The translations under genes were made by a program, and so were the position numbers. A model generated the notes under the pieces. The model made no database searches, had not been told where the DNA came from, and saw only the letters and a list, made by a program, of their open reading frames with translations. 55,102 bases of DNA, from the NCBI RefSeq assembly GCF_000090795.2, contig NW_003546539.1, positions 12,734 to 67,835 of the forward strand, in the 5' to 3' direction. Shown piece after piece: positions 22,520 through 33,156 of this stretch. Position 1 is the stretch's first letter; every line of letters starts with the position of its first letter. Source of the stretch: Amphimedon queenslandica (Eukaryota; Porifera; Demospongiae; Haplosclerida; Niphatidae).

Positions 22520-23202
22520 GTCCTAATGGAGTCTATTCATTATGTACTATCATACCTTCCTTTAGTCACAAGATCTTGAATATATTTAAGGTATCGCCCA
22601 TTTTTTGTGTTTCTTTAAATCCTTCCCTTCTCCTCAACACTTGTTTTTCTCATTCATTCCAACTTCTTCATTTTTTATCGTTTGTTCTTGCTCTATCTTC
22701 ATTTACCCTCTTCTACCTTTATCTCTCTTCACTTTTTGTTCTTGCTTTACGTACACAATTTTATTCTTTTCTTGAAATGGCAACCAAACCATCTTCATCT
22801 TCTTCTCTTGGTCTTCTCAAACTGAAAGAACAACTCACCTGTCCTGTGTGTCTTGACCACTATACCAACCCTAAGACTTTACCTTGTCTACATTCATTCT
22901 GTGAGCACTGTCTAGTGAAATTACCTCTGGATAAAGAGAATGAGATCTATTACCTCTCTTGTCCCACTTGTCGTCATTGTACAGAGTTACCAGAAGAAGG
23001 AGCAGGAGCCTTTCCTGTAGTTCATGTAAACAACCTCAAAGAGATATACAGTCTAATGAATAAAGTAGCTGATGCTCAACAGTTCACCTGTGAAAACTGT
23101 ACTACAGCTAATTCCAGTGGATACTGCAAAGACTGCACTCAATTCCTATGTACAGAATGTATCTCTATGCACAAGAAATGGGCTCTTTTTGCTAACCATT
23201 AG
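22520..23202 (+). pseudogene. TRIM-NHL copy 1, truncated after the first B-box
   Basis: The ATG at 22777 begins [10 protein letters not shown], followed by a RING finger ([24 protein letters not shown]) and B-box 1 ([24 protein letters not shown]). The frame then stops at TAG 23200-23202. At the same place the second copy reads CAG, so this is a single C-to-T nonsense change. About 36 bases further the homology ends abruptly at a palindromic insert (23253-23310), and the sequence resumes with 3'-flank of the TRIM unit (23325-23430, matching 26570-26690). The shared upstream block (GTACTATCATA..AGTCACAAGATCTT) also occurs at 23640 and 23925. The coiled coil, filamin and NHL parts are gone. A truncated RING/B-box peptide is possible but unlikely to matter. 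Confidence 0.85.
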
Positions 23203-23252
23203 GTGACAAGTCTTGACGAGGTGATAGCCTCTGATTAGCTTCGCGTAGCCAG

Positions 23253-23310
23253 ACCCATCCCCCTTTTTGACATTTGGACGGCCGTCCAAATGTCAAAAAG
23301 GGGGATGGGT
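23253..23310. repeat. 58-bp perfect palindrome, no spacer
   Basis: Arm 23253-23281 (ACCCATCCCCCTTTTTGACA..) is the exact reverse complement of 23282-23310, meeting at GG|CC. It is preceded by TTCGCGTAGCCAG. It interrupts the truncated TRIM copy. It may be the remains of a MITE or a fold-back rearrangement. Confidence 0.97.
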
Positions 23311-23639
23311 TTGAATATGCAAGATTAAACTTAAATAGCACCGCAATATCCTAATAACTAGGAGAAGAATAAGATGTGTAGAATCAATATTGTAGTATGA
23401 TGCACAAAAAATTAAATTGTTATTAAAATTGTTATTACTTTCATGTATTATATTCCTTATATGCTACATTCTGCATCTTATTCACCTTTAATGTACTTGC
23501 CACAAAATGCAAACTTAAAAAATTCAACCAAGTTTGCATCAACTTCAAATTGTTTTTGTCTCAAAAAGTCAGATTACCTGTGCAATTTTTGACCATGAAG
23601 TTGACTATAAACCTAGTAGTAGTTGGTAAATTGAAATTT

Positions 23640-24173
23640 ATTTTGTACTATCATAACTTGCTTTAGTCACAAGATCTTTGAATGTATGTAAGGTATCGCC
23701 CACTTTTTGTGTCTAGCTGACCTTCTTTAGTCTTTCTCTTCTCCTTCCACCTTCTTCATTTTGTTTTGTTGTTTCATCTGGTCATTAGGACTCTCTCTCA
23801 TCACTCATTCACTGCCTTCCCTTCTCCTCCTCCTCTTCTACTTTGTTTGACATTCTCACTCATTAATGTAAATTCACCAGGCAGGCCCCACCGGGCTACT
23901 TTACTACTAGTTGTTATGATAAAGGAATGTACCGTACTATCATAACTTCCTGTAGTCATGTACTATCATAACTTCCTGTAGTTACGAGACTATAGAATAT
24001 TCCAAGCAGTCATCAGGGCTATCTTTCCCCAGGCTACTCTCATTTTCGTTCATTTCAAGTTCTTCATTTTCTTATAATTTGTTCTTGCTCTATCTTCATT
24101 TACCATCTTCTACCTTTATCTCTTTTCATTTTTCGTTCTTGCTTTATGTACACAATTTTATTCTTTTCTTGAA
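23640..24173 (+). promoter_or_regulatory. Duplicated upstream/leader blocks of the TRIM gene
   Basis: The block GTACTATCATAACTT..AGTCACAAGATCTT with AAGGTATCGCCCAC (23640-23705) and a shortened copy (23920-24000) match 22538-22600 upstream of copy 1. The pyrimidine-rich leader TTCTTGCTTTA..TTATTCTTTTCTTGAA directly before the ATG is shared by both copies (22740-22776, 24138-24173). Conservation of these blocks suggests a shared promoter and leader, but no start site can be fixed from sequence. Confidence 0.5.
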
Positions 24174-26473
24174 ATGGCAACCAAACCATCTTCTTCTCCT
24201 GGTCTCCTCAAACTGGAGGAACAGCTCACCTGTCCTGTGTGTCTTGACCACTATACCAACCCTAAGACTTTACCTTGTCTACATTCATTTTGTCAGCACT
24301 GTCTGGAGGGATTACCTCTGGATAAGAAGAATGAGACCTATTACCTCTCTTGTCCCACTTGTCGTCATTGTACAGAGTTACCAGAAGAAGGAGCAGGAGC
24401 CTTTCCTGTAGCATTCACTCTCAACAACCTCAAAGAGATACACAGTCTAATGAAGAAAGTAGCTGATCCTCAACAGGTCACCTGTGACAACTGTACTACA
24501 GCTAATTCCAGTGGATACTGCAAAGACTGCACTCAATTCCTATGTACAGAATGTATCTCTACTCACAAGACATGGGCTCTTTTTGCTAACCATCAGGTGA
24601 CAAGTCTTGATGAGGTGAAAGCCTCTGATGTCTCTTCTACTTCTCAATTGATAGCTTCAGCTAAACAGGAGGCAACCCTCACTTGCTCTGTACCTGGTCA
24701 TGAAGATTCGTTAAGGTATTACTGTGACACATGTGATGAATCTATCTGTCGTGATTGTGCTATACTGACTCATAAAGATCACAAGTATAACCTAATAGCT
24801 GATAGTTTTACTAAACACAAAAAAGCACTGGAGAAATCTCTTAATCCAGTANNNNNNNNNNNNNNNNNNNNNNNNNNNNNNNNNNNNNNNNNNNNNNNNN
24901 NNNNNNNNNNNNNNNNNNNNNNNNNNNNNNNNNNNNGATCAGAGAGAGAGGAGAAGGAGTTTTAGAAGAAATACATGAAATGGTAGAGGAAATGATGAAT
25001 GTTCTTCGTCAGTCAGAGAGGAAACTGACTGAGCAGGCAAAGAGGGTCACTGATGCTAAACTAAAGGTGCTGTCAGGGCAAATGAAATCAGCAGAAATGA
25101 GTTTGAGTGTTCTGGAGGATGTTGAAGATTATGTGGAACAGAGTCTGAAGACAGGCAGTCCTCAACAAGTCCTGAGGTCTAAGAAACAGATGATGGAGCG
25201 TATGAGTGAAGTTACTGCAGGGATCAACGTGGAGGAGTTACATCCAAATGAAAAAGCCGACTTTGTATTGAGTAAAGATATCATATCACTACATCACATT
25301 GGAGATATTGTGACCTTCTCATCTACTGCACTACAGCAGTGTAGAGTGAAGAAGGTTGATGGTATTACACCTGCTGACAAAGGAGTTTTGTTTTCACTAT
25401 CAATGGAGGCACCAGATTCATCTGTTTTGTGTGTTCCCCTCTCTTCTCTGAGGTGTAGTCTAGTACCAGGTGGTAAAGGTGATCAACCCATTCACACTAC
25501 AGTCACTACCACCAGCACTAATTCTGGAGTGTATAGGATACAATGTAACCCTTCAACACGTGGTACTCATACAGTAAAAGTACAAGTATATGATGTACAC
25601 CTTGAGGATACCTCACTAGTTATCTCTTTTAATCCTTGCCTTGATAACATCACTCCAGTACGTACTATAACTGAGCTTAAGCGTCCCTGGGGAGTTGCTC
25701 TAAGTGATGATAATCATGTTATAATAACTGAGCTTGATGGTAACTGTGTAACAATACTGGATAGAGAAGGAAAGAAAGTGAGATCATTAGGAGGGAAAGA
25801 AGGAAGTGGTAATGTCAAGTTTTCACATCCTCGTGGTGTAGCCATTACTCCAGACAAATTCATTCTTGTATCTGATAATCACAGGATCCAGAAGATAAGC
25901 ATGGATGGATACCTTATAGCATCAGTTGGTGAGAAGGGCAGTGGACCACTACTGTTCAAGGAACCTCATGTTATAGCCATTTCTTCTATAACAGGACAGG
26001 TTTATATTGCTGATAAGGGTAATGATTGTATACAAGTCTTGAATCCTGATCTAACCTTCTCTCATTCATTTGGTAGCTATGGATCAGCTAATGGAGAGTT
26101 TGTATATCCACGTCACATTGCTATTGATAGTCAAGGATTAGTGTATGTTACTGATAATGGTAATCATCGCATTCAGAAGTTCTCTCCAGATGGAAAGTTT
26201 GTGTGTCAGTTTGGTACTAAAGGATCTGGTCCTGGACAACTTAGTAATCCAAATGGTATAACAATAGACACTGCAGCTACTGGTCTAGTGTATGTGAGTG
26301 AATGGGGCAATAATCGTATATCAGTCTTCACTAGTGATGGTGTGTTTGTTAGTAAGTTTGGAAGTAAAGGCAGTAATATTGATCAGTTTAATAACCCTTA
26401 TGGGTTAACATTTGATGAAGATGGATTATTGTATGTTTGTGATTATAATAATTATCGTCTTGTTGTTTATTAG
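24174..26473 (+). CDS. TRIM-NHL protein (RING, two B-boxes, coiled coil, filamin, six NHL)
   Basis: Proteins of this TRIM2/3/71-like plan are cytoplasmic RING E3 ubiquitin ligases or RNA regulators. [10 protein letters not shown] is followed by RING (residues about 20-63, [15 protein letters not shown]), B-box 1 (CDNCTTAN..CTECISTH) and B-box 2 (CSVPGHEDSLRYYC..CRDCAILTHKDH). An 85-N gap comes next (24852-24936), then a coiled coil (VEEMMNVLRQSERKL..). A filamin-type Ig repeat follows (about 25270-25640), then six NHL repeats (RPWGVALSDD, HPRGVAITPD, EPHVIAISS, YPRHIAID, NPNGITID, NPYGLTFD), ending at TAG 26471-26473. The frames on either side of the gap differ, so the gap length is not exact. 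The coding part has no intron. It sits inside an intron of the Rictor relic on the same strand. Confidence 0.9.
24852..24936. other. Assembly gap (85 N)
   Basis: A run of N inside the coiled-coil coding region of the TRIM-NHL gene. Frame continuity demands a true length differing from 85 by a non-multiple of three. Confidence 1.
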
Positions 26474-26955
26474 TTATTAATTCTTTCTTTTATATTGTTA
26501 ATGATCATTATTAGTTAATTATAATACTGATACAGTCACTAGTATGTGTACTGAGAATACACTCAATATAACTTCAATAGCACCGCAATATCCTAATAAC
26601 TAGGAGAAATTATTTCTTCTTTTAAAACTATGTATTATACTCATTAATCAATGTAGTATGATGCATGAAATCATGAATCGTTATTATTATATAATATCAT
26701 TATCAGGAGACCAGGTTGTATGCCACTAAGCACATGCAAGTGTTTCTTCATGTTAATGCTCCATTCTTCTCCAACTAGGGTATGGAGATGCTGACTGGTC
26801 AGTTATACGACACTGAAGAACCAGTGAGAGAGGAAGCCATTGATATACTGGACGAGGCTTGTGAAGAAGAGGTGGGTGTGGCTTAAGAGGTCACATGACT
26901 AAGAATGATGTACATGTACACATATTCAAGATGTGTGTGTGTGTATGTGTGTATA

Positions 26956-27038
26956 AGTAATGTAATACCTGAGGACTGAGATATTTGCTTGAGGTAAAGC
27001 TGAGGGCAGATATCAAGGGACTCAGGTATTACATTACT
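26956..27038. repeat. Inverted repeat, 18-bp arms, in a Rictor-relic intron
   Basis: AGTAATGTAATACCTGAG (26956-26973) is exactly complementary to 27021-27038, with a 47-base loop. Outside it TGTGTGTG (26933-26950) faces CACACACA (27055-27065), which could extend the stem. Confidence 0.9.
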
Positions 27039-27408
27039 GATACTCACCTCCAGACACACACACACACTGGTCACTGCTTATACTGTACTTACATTAAAAA
27101 TAAACATGTATGATGTTTAATCTCTTCTATCTTTTCCAGTCATTTCTGAAATCCCTAGTACTGCTGCACCCAGCACTATTGCACTGTCAGAGAGAGGAGT
27201 GTCTCTATTAACAAGATTCATATCAGTGAAGAGGAGATTTTTCTACTCTCTTGATTGGGACATTTGAAAACTGAACTGGATGCTTGGCTCAAAGTAATAA
27301 TAATAATAATAATAATATTAATATTAATATTAATATTAATAATAGTGCTTTGGTGAACTAATGCACGTATGTGGCTCCTCTCCTCCCCCTGAGGTGGATG
27401 GGTCTATT

Positions 27409-27842
27409 TAACCTTTGATTAATAATTGCAAAGTTCAACTGCATTCCATTGGTATCACGTGATGCAAATGGCCACTAGTACCTCTTCTAGCAGTAATTTA
27501 AAGCATCAAAACAGAGCCAATGAGAATTTTATTGCTTCACTACAAACTATGATGATTGCAGTTATTTTTAAAATCTTAAACTAGTGAAGATGTATTTATC
27601 TGATGAAGTAAAGAACAGGATCAAATTTAAGATGCACTGTCTCTTTCTCCTTCTTATATTTATGTCTATAAACAAACAAGAAATATTCTCCATGCACTAG
27701 TAATTCTCACAACTGTCAAGGATCGTCATGGATCGTTATAGTTTCTGCAGTACAAGCCTGTTTTGTGATACAGTCATCAGAAAGATGCCATTTTGCATCA
27801 ATGGAATGTAATTGAACTTTGCAATTATTAATCAAAGGTCAA
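27409..27842. mobile_element. MITE of about 434 bp with long terminal inverted repeats
   Basis: The left end TTAACCTTTGATTAATAATT..GCAAAGTTCAACTGCATTCC mirrors the right end GGAATGTAATTGAACTTTGC..AATTATTAATCAAAGG. Arms are about 50 bp with few mismatches. It lies in a Rictor-relic intron. No open frame. Confidence 0.85.
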
Positions 27843-29172
27843 CCGTGTCATACCTCCTCTGTGGCCAATTAGTGAGGAATAAAGAGGGGTGTAGCCTACT
27901 CAAGGAAGAAGTGGGTGTGGTTAATTAATTAATGGGTGTGGTCTATTATTATTAATAGGGTCATATTAGTAAATTGATTGAGTTACTACAGAAAGAGCCA
28001 GACACTTCAAATGCTATACTTAAATAAAAGCAGCTGCTTGGGCTCTGGTGAGTGCATGGATACCTGCATGCAGGCATATCATTAATAATAGTAATTAACA
28101 TTTTTCTTTTATTTTAGGGTCATATTGGTATTTCTGTTGGTGGGTTGGACCCATTGCTAGGCGATGATGTCATACAACTGTTAGTTAAAATAACGGAATC
28201 ATCTCCAGTAGCTACAATAAGAGGGTAATGACAATCACTATAGTACATGTTTATACAACACACATTATTCTAAATTACAATCATTATTTCTCCCCCCCTC
28301 CCCATTACTAGAATTTGTTTCTATTCTCTGTGTTTCATATCTAAGACTTCTCAAGGAGCAGATGCTCCTTGACATGGCTGGACTTCAGTTTGCCACTCCA
28401 GTGATGAGAAGTGGCCTCTGATCCTCTCTGAGGCCATAGAGGATGTTATTCACATTCTGTCATTTCCTATTTCTCCCAGTTCTTCTTTCAGTGGAGTGAT
28501 GTCAGTGATAGAGGAGAGAGGGAGGACTGGGGACTCTCCTAACAGGGAGGGGGAGAAGAGGAGACAAAGTTCACCTTCTCATACCAGTATGATACATGTA
28601 CATGTGCGTACATACATGTATGTATGCTTTTTAATTTACTACAAAAAGAGACAATGAAATAAGGAATCCATTATTATAATCTATCATTACATTATTTATG
28701 TACATGTATATGTACACTTTTATTACTATTATTATTATGATTATTATTTTTGTTATTATTATTGTTATTATTATTTGTTGTTGTTGTTAGTGTCTGGTAG
28801 AGGGAAGAAGAGGATATGTCATACAGTCAGTGCAGTATCAATGCCAGTGAGTACCCCACCATGTAACTATGTACTGAGGCCAGTGAGACCAATGGACCTT
28901 GGGGAGAAGGACAGAGACAAGTAAATAATAATAATAATAATAACTAGACAAATGTAAAGCATTGAAGGGGCAAGCCTACGCAAGCAAAGCAATGTACATA
29001 CAATAGATCTTGACAGACTAACATACTCATGCATGATTGTGTAACTTAAGCAGTCAGATTTTGATGGAGCATAGTGTAGTTCTTGATCTACCTTTGTAAT
29101 CAATTGAAGTTTAGCATTTAAGAATCATTAAAGACAGCTAGAAGCCTAGAAGCAGTCACTGCACAAATGATA

Positions 29173-29549
29173 TACCGTAATTTTGAAAATTTCCAATTAG
29201 AAAATAAATTGGATAATTAATTTTTAATAATTTTAATTTTTGGATAGCCATCTTGTTCCGAAATTAAGTTTAATTCCAATATTAAGCAGTAACAGTGAAT
29301 GACTTTGAAGAGACATCAAGGAGCTCAATGGTAGACCAAGAGGGAGTGAGTATGAGCGAGAAAGAAGGAGTAGAGGGCACAGAGCAGTGCTGAAAACAGC
29401 TAAAGTCAAGCCACATGGCACTGATACCAGAATTCCTTTTTACCCAAATATTTTAATATTCAATTGTTTAAAATTTTAACTTTTTTATTTTCGAATTGTT
29501 CTGTCCATCCGAAAATTAAAATTATCCAAAAATTTCAAAATTTACAGTA
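29173..29549. mobile_element. MITE of about 377 bp
   Basis: The left end TACCGTAATTTTGAAAATTT and the right end AAATTTCAAAATTTACAGTA are inverted. TTGGATAATTAATTTTT on the left faces AAAATTATCCAAAAATTTC on the right. AT-rich and non-coding. Confidence 0.75.
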
Positions 29550-29741
29550 GCTAGATGGACATGCAATTGCAGTAATGTAGTCTAAGTTAGTTCAGGCTGT
29601 GACTGACATTCACATATTCAGAGTCATTCACATCAATAAGGAAGATGATATATCTGCTTTCTTACTGAACCTTCCTTGCTGCATTTGGACAGTAGTATGA
29701 GTAGAGTAAGTCAAGTTATCAACAAAGACGAGTTTCATAGT

Positions 29742-30248
29742 TACTGTATTTTACCGATTGAACGCCCTGGCATTTATTTCTTAGCAGCAAAAAAATTGAT
29801 TGAAAAGAAAATAAAAAAAGATACTTTGAGCGGGATCGAACCCCCAACTCCGTGCAAGGTAGACCAGGCTCTAACTATTAAGCACTCTGAAGCTATTTAA
29901 ACAGTAAGGCATTATTTTTGGTACAAATATGTGTATCTATAGCTAGAATATATGCGACCATAATTGACATAAGGTACCTTATGGCGATTTTAAAATTCAT
30001 CATTATGATGAAAAATGTCAACCTGTGAGTGCTCTGTTAGACAGCTATTGTTTCTAAAAGTTACATAGTAACTTTTTGCATCCTCTGGAGTTATTTCATG
30101 ATGAATGGAGCTCAGGAAGTTAGATTTTTAAGGCTATAAAAACCAATTTTTCCTATCCACCATAAGGTACTTTTTGTCAATTATGGTCACATATTAATGA
30201 GTGACGGGTGTTTATTTGGACCAGGCATTTATACAGTAAAATACAGTA
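29742..30248. mobile_element. Non-autonomous element containing a tRNA-like sequence
   Basis: Ends TACTGTATTTTAC and GTAAAATACAGTA are inverted, and both are followed inward by a CCTGG-containing stretch. Inside, on the minus strand, is a tRNA-like segment (29823-29893). Confidence 0.6.
29823..29893 (-). other. tRNA-like (SINE-type) segment
   Basis: On the minus strand GCTTAATAGTTAGAGC can form a D-arm, CTTGCAC sits where an anticodon loop would be, and GGGTTCGATCCC is a near-perfect B-box/T-arm. The acceptor stem is not paired and the anticodon stem is weak, so this is a tRNA-derived SINE or pseudo-tRNA rather than a working tRNA gene. Confidence 0.5.
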
Positions 30249-30531
30249 CATTATTGCATCTATAACCTTTTCTGGCTGTTGGAGAAGCCTTTGGACAGAA
30301 TTTCTGTCTTATTTTGCTGCTAGAAAACTCATAAATTCTTCCCGTTTATTGGTCACCATTTTATTTTTATGTGACCACTCCCACTTTTAATGAAATATTG
30401 AAAACTGAATTTATATTGCTTTGTTAATGCATAGCATCTACCGTATTATGCATAAAATAGGGGTGATGTACATGTACAGACAAACATGCTTGTGTCATTT
30501 ATGGGGGGGGGGGCTTGCTCAGGCTCACCCC

Positions 30532-30563
<32 letters not shown>

Positions 30564-30999
30564 ATATTCTGATACATATACATGTTCATATGTTGTATAA
30601 AAAGTTTGAGCTGATTCCAATCAAAATTGGATTTTTTATAAATCTTTTAAGTTGCTCAATGGGTTTTTGCTTGTCACAGATTTTGTGACAATGGGACTAA
30701 TGGGCTTAGTTTTTCAGTTGTGGTCATTTTCAAATAATATAATTGATAAATAATTAATAATTAATTAAATGTGTTCTATTATACATGTATTTCTCATGTT
30801 CATATCAATTCCCCTGTGAGGTGGTCCACTCCTCCCACTGGTCGTGGTGTCTCCCTCAACATGACTCGATGAAACTCTCTCACGTCCCTCAGGCCAGGAT
30901 CCACTCAGAACTTTGTGGGTGTGGTCTTACCTCTGGAACTAAGCAACTTATTTAAAGTTAGAATTTTAATAATAGTATACATGTACATGCAGAGTAGCT

Positions 31000-31172
31000 T
31001 CTATATAATGGACACTTTAGGTCAAGAAAGTGTCTCTGTTATACAGAGGTGTCCTTTATGTAGAGGTTATTTTATACAGTAAGGAATGCAATTGGTATAC
31101 TAGGTGCTGTCTGTTAAATGGAGGTGTACGCTATAGAGAGTGTCGATCCATTAAGAGAGACTATACTGTACA
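31000..31172. mobile_element. Short dispersed element, minus orientation (pair of 21505-21685)
   Basis: GTAGCTTCTATATAATGGAC to AGAGAGACTATACTG is the reverse complement, with few differences, of 21505-21685. Shared internal parts include GTGTCTCTGTTATACAGAGG and AGGTGCTGTCTGTTAAATGG. Confidence 0.8.
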
Positions 31173-31413
31173 ATATTTAAATTATTTTTTCTCTTTTTCA
31201 GTTTAAAGAAGACTCTTATAAAGGTTTGATCTAGAGCTGATTATGTGTCGACTGATTTATTTGATGATCAGCATCACTTTTTACTGGACAGTTTAGTAAA
31301 CCACACCCACTTGAGCCCGCCCCTTCAGCCTCCAACACAAACCAGCAACAAACAGTAAGTTAATTAAATCTTTATTTATTCATTTAATTTATTTTTAGAG
31401 GGAGAATGGTGTA

Positions 31414-31479
31414 TTTGTTCTGAAGCATCATCCATTAATGGAGTTATAACTCCATTAATGGATGATGCTTCAGAACAAA
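31414..31479. repeat. 66-bp perfect palindrome, no spacer
   Basis: Arm 31414-31446 (TTTGTTCTGAAGCATCATCC..GAGTTA) is the exact reverse complement of 31447-31479. It lies in an exon-like block of the Rictor relic just after a TTTTAG acceptor. Confidence 0.97.
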
Positions 31480-31960
31480 ACTGAAACTGATGATAAGAAG
31501 ATTTTAGGATCAAGTTATGATCATTACACATTATTACATATACATGTACATGTATATTCTATCATTACTTCTACCCCTTTATCTTCCTCCTTCAGTGTCC
31601 ATTCTCGTACCAGTATATCTTCTGGTTCTGTTACATTTTGATGAAAGCTCATATGAAGGACAGTTGATACTACACAGGGAGTTCTTAGAGATTGTTTATT
31701 AATTATCTTTGCTCTGATATCAGTCTTAGGAAGAATGTTCACCATCTTAACCTTTAGTAGGATACTGTCATTTTCTTTTTAATTAAACATTCTTTCTCTC
31801 TCTCCCTTTCTTTCTCTCAGGTTGTGTAATATGTCCCCTTGTCTCTCCCAAGACTCCTCCCTCTACTGGAAGACTATGACGTTACTGTCATTATTTCATT
31901 GCACTGCAGACCAACAGGAAATTAATAGTCTAAATGATGCTGGAATGGGAGGGGAAGGGG

Positions 31961-33121
31961 GCATGGGTCAAAGATGAGGGAGAGAGGGCAAGGGAGGATC
32001 AGATCCCGTCTTTGGCAGAGGCAAAAAACAGGTTGAGTCAATTGGAACTTGACGTGGGGACCTGGTGGTCATTGATCTATGAATAATTGATTAGTTATTT
32101 ATTAATTGACAGGGTTCTATCTAGAAATTTTTGTTTGGGGAGGAAGCCCAAAGTAGTTGACCGGGGGGGAAGGTTGTGTACATACATGTGTATGTACATG
32201 TACAGTACATGCATGCAGTTACAGAAGTACACAGGGGGGAAGCTTAAAGTTTTTGGGGGGAAGATGAAGAGTTTGGGGGAGAAGCTTCCCCCCCCCACTG
32301 GATAGAACCCTGATTGATTGTTAATTCATTAGTTTGTATGCATGCATAATCTTCATTTTATTTCATTTTTCATTGACTTTTTGACTTTTTTTTATTTAGC
32401 TATTTTCTGACAATTTTGACTAATTTTTGTTCCATTATTATAGCTATTGCCTTTTGAATTTTAAGACAAGTTTTGTATTTAAAATGTTGTAATGATATTA
32501 TTGCCTTTAGTAAAGGATCTTTTGCTAAATTTTAGAGCAGCCTTTAAAATTTTTGATAGTTTTCTGTATTAAAAAATTATTTGCATACTTTTAAACATAA
32601 AAACAATATTAATAATAATAATAATTAATAATTGTTGTGGTTTAAGCTATTCTTATTTGTTTGCCTCCAATGTACATGTACATAGATATGTGAGGGTTTA
32701 GGGTTTAGATTTTGATGTTTTTATTAGGGTTTTGTGTTGGTGGTTGTGTGGGGAGCTTTGATGATGTCTGTGTGTGAACTCTTATTAGATTAGTGAACTT
32801 TTAAGCTTGGTTTTGAGCCACTTGCAGCAAGATAAAACTGATCTGTTGTCCAGACACTTCTCCAGCAGCAAAAATATTTAAGAGAAAAAATCTTCTTCAT
32901 CTGTGTAATAATCTTTAATAAAAATTGGAAATTACTACAAAACTTTTAAAATTCCTGCAAAACCAGACCAAAGTCCCTGTAGTAGAATTTTTAAAAATTG
33001 AAAAGGAGTGAGTTCTTCATTTTTATGATACAAATATTGTACTCTGTAGCTTCATTGTAATGTATTTATTTTTGTCTATAATACCTTATCTACTTTTGAT
33101 AATACATGTACACACCTATAC
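31961..33121. other. Non-coding spacer with one MITE
   Basis: Apart from the element at 32110-32312 I see only AT-rich spacer. The open frames 32087-32305 and 32095-32298 lie within the element and are not genes. Confidence 0.6.
32110..32312. mobile_element. MITE with CAGGGTTCTATC termini
   Basis: The left end CAGGGTTCTATCTAG and the right end CTGGATAGAACCCTG are inverted repeats. The interior is G-rich on one side (GGGGAGGAAGC, GGGGGGAAG) and ends GAAGCTTCCCCCCCCC. No coding potential. Confidence 0.85.
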
Positions 33122-33156
33122 TTGTACATAATTTTTGTCATATCCACACATGTAGA

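Larger units (their letters stand above)
28590..30800. other. Repeat-filled interval of the Rictor relic
   Basis: Contains only a short Rictor-like piece near 28796-28850 (GKKRICHTVSAVSMP). The rest is simple repeats (28730-28790, 28922-28940), the MITE 29173-29549, the element 29742-30248 and a dispersed-repeat piece at 30590-30660. Open frames here (28867-29103 minus, 29233-29421 minus, 29676-29900 plus) fall in repeats and show no domain. Confidence 0.6.
20250..31960 (+). pseudogene. RICTOR: Rictor (TORC2 subunit) pseudogene, 5'-truncated
   Basis: Rictor is the scaffold of TOR complex 2. Exon-like blocks in the order of the protein are: 20404-about 20490 (GVINCLDCIHQMKK), 20730-20837 (HWNLILSLLH), 21274-21373, 21422-21457 (ILIKDIVDPLG), 21716-21855 (RDYFLLIGAVSFH), 22204-22330 (LIISSLDFSHDNY), 26707-26871 (RLYATKH..AIDILDEACEEE), 27140-27293, 27959-28047, 28118-28224 (HIGISVGGLDPLL), 28312-about 28588, about 28796-28850, about 30806-30955 (NFVGVVLPLELSNLFK), about 31198-31355, 31400-31480 and 31590-31960. 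Possible weak earlier sequence lies near 20250-20330. The N-terminal several hundred residues have no room before ERp44. Disablements: TAG 26776-26778 where Trp is expected (FFSN-stop-GMEML), shifts near 27190 and 27268, a stop near 28023, and shifts in 28350-28420 and 30850. The TRIM block sits in the intron 22331-26706. Confidence 0.85.

Noticed and set aside
24079-24411. 110-residue frame overlapping the TRIM start
   Set aside because: Out of frame with the RING domain. Its content is the pyrimidine-rich leader and shifted RING codons.
29823-29893. A functional tRNA-Ala gene
   Set aside because: TGC could be the anticodon, but the acceptor stem is unpaired and the anticodon stem is poor, so only a tRNA-derived sequence is supported.
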